Assembly (NCBI GenBank): GCA_002389265.1
Contig: DGOD01000250.1
Coordinates: 1-8,615 of the forward strand
Reading direction: 5' to 3'
Length of the DNA: 8,615 bases
DNA from: Gammaproteobacteria bacterium UBA4475
GTDB taxonomy: Bacteria; Pseudomonadota; Gammaproteobacteria; Pseudomonadales; Azotimanducaceae
The position numbers were made by a program, and so were the translations under genes. Under the pieces are notes generated by a model, which worked only from the letters and a program-made list of their open reading frames with translations, had not been told where the DNA came from and searched no databases. Numbering within the stretch: the stretch's first letter is position 1; each line of letters starts with the position of its first letter. This document shows positions 7,040-8,615 of this stretch, in pieces.

Positions 7040-8538
7040 GTTTTTGGGGCCGTTACTTCCGTGAGTGCGTGGCGCTCTTGAAGGGCTGCTTGAATTTCAG
7101 CATGTCGTTCTCGGGACAAGTTATAGCGCAGATAAAAAACGATGGCGATGATTCCTGGGATGATAGCGATCGGCCCATCGATCAGTCCGAGTTGGAATAT
7201 CATATCGGGATCAACTGTACCTGGCTTAGCCCCTACGGGGAACGCAATAACGTCAATGGCGATACCCGCCAGCAGATGACCCAAGCCCGAGGACGCTTTG
7301 GCGAAAAACGACCGTGCGGCATAAAAAATACCTTCCTGGCGCCGCCCCGTCATCAGCTCTTGCTCATCGGCAATATCCGCTAATGCTGACATGGCACTGA
7401 TGAGTAGCATGATGCCAAAAGAGGCGGTGAAGACATAGAACACGATGAGCCATGGTATCAACAAATCAGAGTCGTTAGACGGGAAAAATCCGGTCATACG
7501 TAATATCACTGGTGTGGTTGCCGCCACGAGCAAACCGATCAGGCTGGCAATAATAACGGGTTTCTTTTCGAACTTGTCGTGTAACCGCGCTGTCACTAAA
7601 AATCCTATGATAGAAGCCAGCAAACCGAACAACACAAAATATCGAATTTCGCTGGGTAATAACTCCCAAAAATACGTGTTCATATGCAAACCAATGGTAT
7701 CTCTCGTCCCCAGGGTGGCACTGAGCAGCAAGTAGCCGATTAGTAAAACCAAATAATTTCGATTCGTTAGAGCTGACTTACAGTCGAGGAAGAACTCCTT
7801 TAGCGTAAAACGCGGCAGTCCTTCTGGTACGCCAGGTAATCGAGGTATTACCCCCATCGTAAACAGGCTAGATAGCAACATGATGACGCCGCCCAGCAAA
7901 GCAGCCGTGATGGCCAAGTCAGCATAGGCTGATCGATTCAACATACCGTTGGCGAATTCCGGGGTCGCTGCGAAGAAGAACGAATAGGCAAAATAGGCAA
8001 ATCCAAAACCACCGACGGCACCCAGCAATGTATTCATACTCATCACACGGGTACGTTCGGTAAAATCTGCAGACAGCTCGGCACCCAGGGCCAGGTGCGG
8101 CACATGAAACAGTGTCATGCTTGAGCGCATGATGACGGTAAGGACCGTTAGCCACAGAAACAACCCGAAACTATCAAAACTCTCGGGCGGTGAATAAATG
8201 AGGAACAGGCACGCCATCACCGGGATTGGTGCAGCAAACATAAAAGGGTGACGCCTGCCGAATTTTGACCGCCAGCGATCTGAGATAGCACCCACAAGGG
8301 GGTCGGTAACGGCATCGAAGAATAAGGCAATAGTAATCGCCAGGCCAGCGAGGGTGCCGGGCACACCCATAATATTGGTATAGAAGAAAAAGTTGAAGGC
8401 GTTGAAGGCGACGCCAATAATGGTCTCCGCAGCGGCACCTGCACCGTAGGCAAACTTCAGTATCCCAGGTACACGCACTGCAAACGCGCTACTGACATGG
8501 TGGGATGACGGCACTACTTTTGTGGACAACGACTTCAC
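7036..8538 (-). CDS. GPH-family (MFS_2) sugar:cation symporter-like transporter
   Basis: A 500-residue, roughly 12-helix transporter of the glycoside-pentoside-hexuronide:cation symporter family (MelB-like). Signatures are FFDAVTDPLVGAISDRW (73-89), which holds D75 and D79 at the places of MelB's cation-site aspartates D55 and D59, then SKFGRRHP (91-98), HVPHLALGAELS with ERTR (145-164), and ADIADEQELMTGRRQEG (387-403) with FYAARSFF. The soluble tail after residue 470 is charged. Members often carry sugars, but this branch also occurs beside lipid and secondary-metabolite genes, so the substrate is unknown. An in-frame TAA at 8559-8557 limits the start. GTG at 8538 is the longest option, but AGGGG touches it directly; TTG at 8529 lies 8 bases after that same site and may be the true start (497 residues). 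It is the first visible gene of a unit with the DUF1295 gene, overlapping it by 4 bases. Confidence 0.92.
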   Translation of the reverse strand: MKSLSTKVVPSSHHVSSAFAVRVPGILKFAYGAGAAAETIIGVAFNAFNFFFYTNIMGVPGTLAGLAITIALFFDAVTDPLVGAISDRWRSKFGRRHPFMFAAPIPVMACLFLIYSPPESFDSFGLFLWLTVLTVIMRSSMTLFHVPHLALGAELSADFTERTRVMSMNTLLGAVGGFGFAYFAYSFFFAATPEFANGMLNRSAYADLAITAALLGGVIMLLSSLFTMGVIPRLPGVPEGLPRFTLKEFFLDCKSALTNRNYLVLLIGYLLLSATLGTRDTIGLHMNTYFWELLPSEIRYFVLFGLLASIIGFLVTARLHDKFEKKPVIIASLIGLLVAATTPVILRMTGFFPSNDSDLLIPWLIVFYVFTASFGIMLLISAMSALADIADEQELMTGRRQEGIFYAARSFFAKASSGLGHLLAGIAIDVIAFPVGAKPGTVDPDMIFQLGLIDGPIAIIPGIIAIVFYLRYNLSRERHAEIQAALQERHALTEVTAPKT

Positions 8539-8542
8539 CCCT
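8538..8542 (-). promoter_or_regulatory. Ribosome binding site suggesting a TTG start for the GPH transporter
   Basis: AGGGG on the minus strand ends 8 bases before the TTG at 8529-8527, good spacing, whereas it runs into the GTG at 8538 with no spacing. It favours initiation at the TTG, three codons inside the longest frame. Confidence 0.45.
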
Positions 8543-8556
8543 GCTATTGCTATTGC
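8542..8556. repeat. Short tandem repeat upstream of the GPH transporter
   Basis: TGCTAT is repeated 2.5 times on the plus strand (GCAATA on the minus strand), directly before the ribosome site of the transporter. Only 15 bases long; a change in unit number would alter leader spacing but would not shift the reading frame. Confidence 0.4.
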
Positions 8557-8615
8557 TTAGACTCGCTCTCGCTACAGAGTAGGCGATAGTCATAGTGAAA
8601 CGCAAACCTGTCCGC

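Noticed and set aside
8550..8615. A minus-strand frame open from the right edge to a TAG at 8552-8550 (possible end of an upstream gene), encoding about 21 residues.
   Set aside because: Another frame is also open over this short span and the peptide is not recognisable, so 63 bases without a stop is not evidence of a gene.
8595..8615. A plus-strand GTG at 8595 starting a divergent frame (GTG AAA CGC AAA ...).
   Set aside because: Only seven codons are visible and the ribosome site is poorly placed; it cannot be supported without the next sequence.

Overview
All recognisable genes in this window lie on the minus strand, and the plus strand carries none I can support. The protein types and the moderate GC content suggest a Gram-negative proteobacterium, most likely a gammaproteobacterium. 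The evidence for that is an inner-membrane RND efflux pump with its periplasmic adaptor, a LemA/GIDE membrane-protein pair, and a DUF1295 protein beside a GPH-family transporter. The genus cannot be fixed from the sequence. No RNA genes, insertion sequences, CRISPR arrays or phage genes were seen.

In transcription order (right to left), the first block is a GPH/MFS_2 cation symporter (about 8538-7036) whose stop codon overlaps the start of a DUF1295 (steroid 5-alpha-reductase-like) membrane enzyme (7039-6125) in an ATGA. A 356-base non-coding gap (6124-5769) with several short dyads follows. The second block is lemA (5768-5199) and, 11 bases later, a GIDE-domain membrane protein with one perfect EF-hand calcium loop (5187-4312). 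After a gap of about 285 bases comes the third block: an RND periplasmic adaptor (4026-2827) overlapping by 14 bases an RND permease that begins at a TTG at 2840. The permease runs off the left edge after 946 codons, so its last roughly 90-100 residues are missing.

The adaptor and permease should form two parts of a tripartite efflux pump; no outer-membrane channel or regulator is visible. LemA and the GIDE protein look like one membrane module, possibly calcium-responsive. The transporter and DUF1295 enzyme look like an uptake-plus-modification pair, with unknown substrate. The parts most worth a second look are the LemA/GIDE-EF-hand pair, the coupled GPH-DUF1295 pair, the asparagine at the permease's usual proton-relay lysine position, and a perfect TATAAT placed so that the adaptor mRNA could be leaderless.
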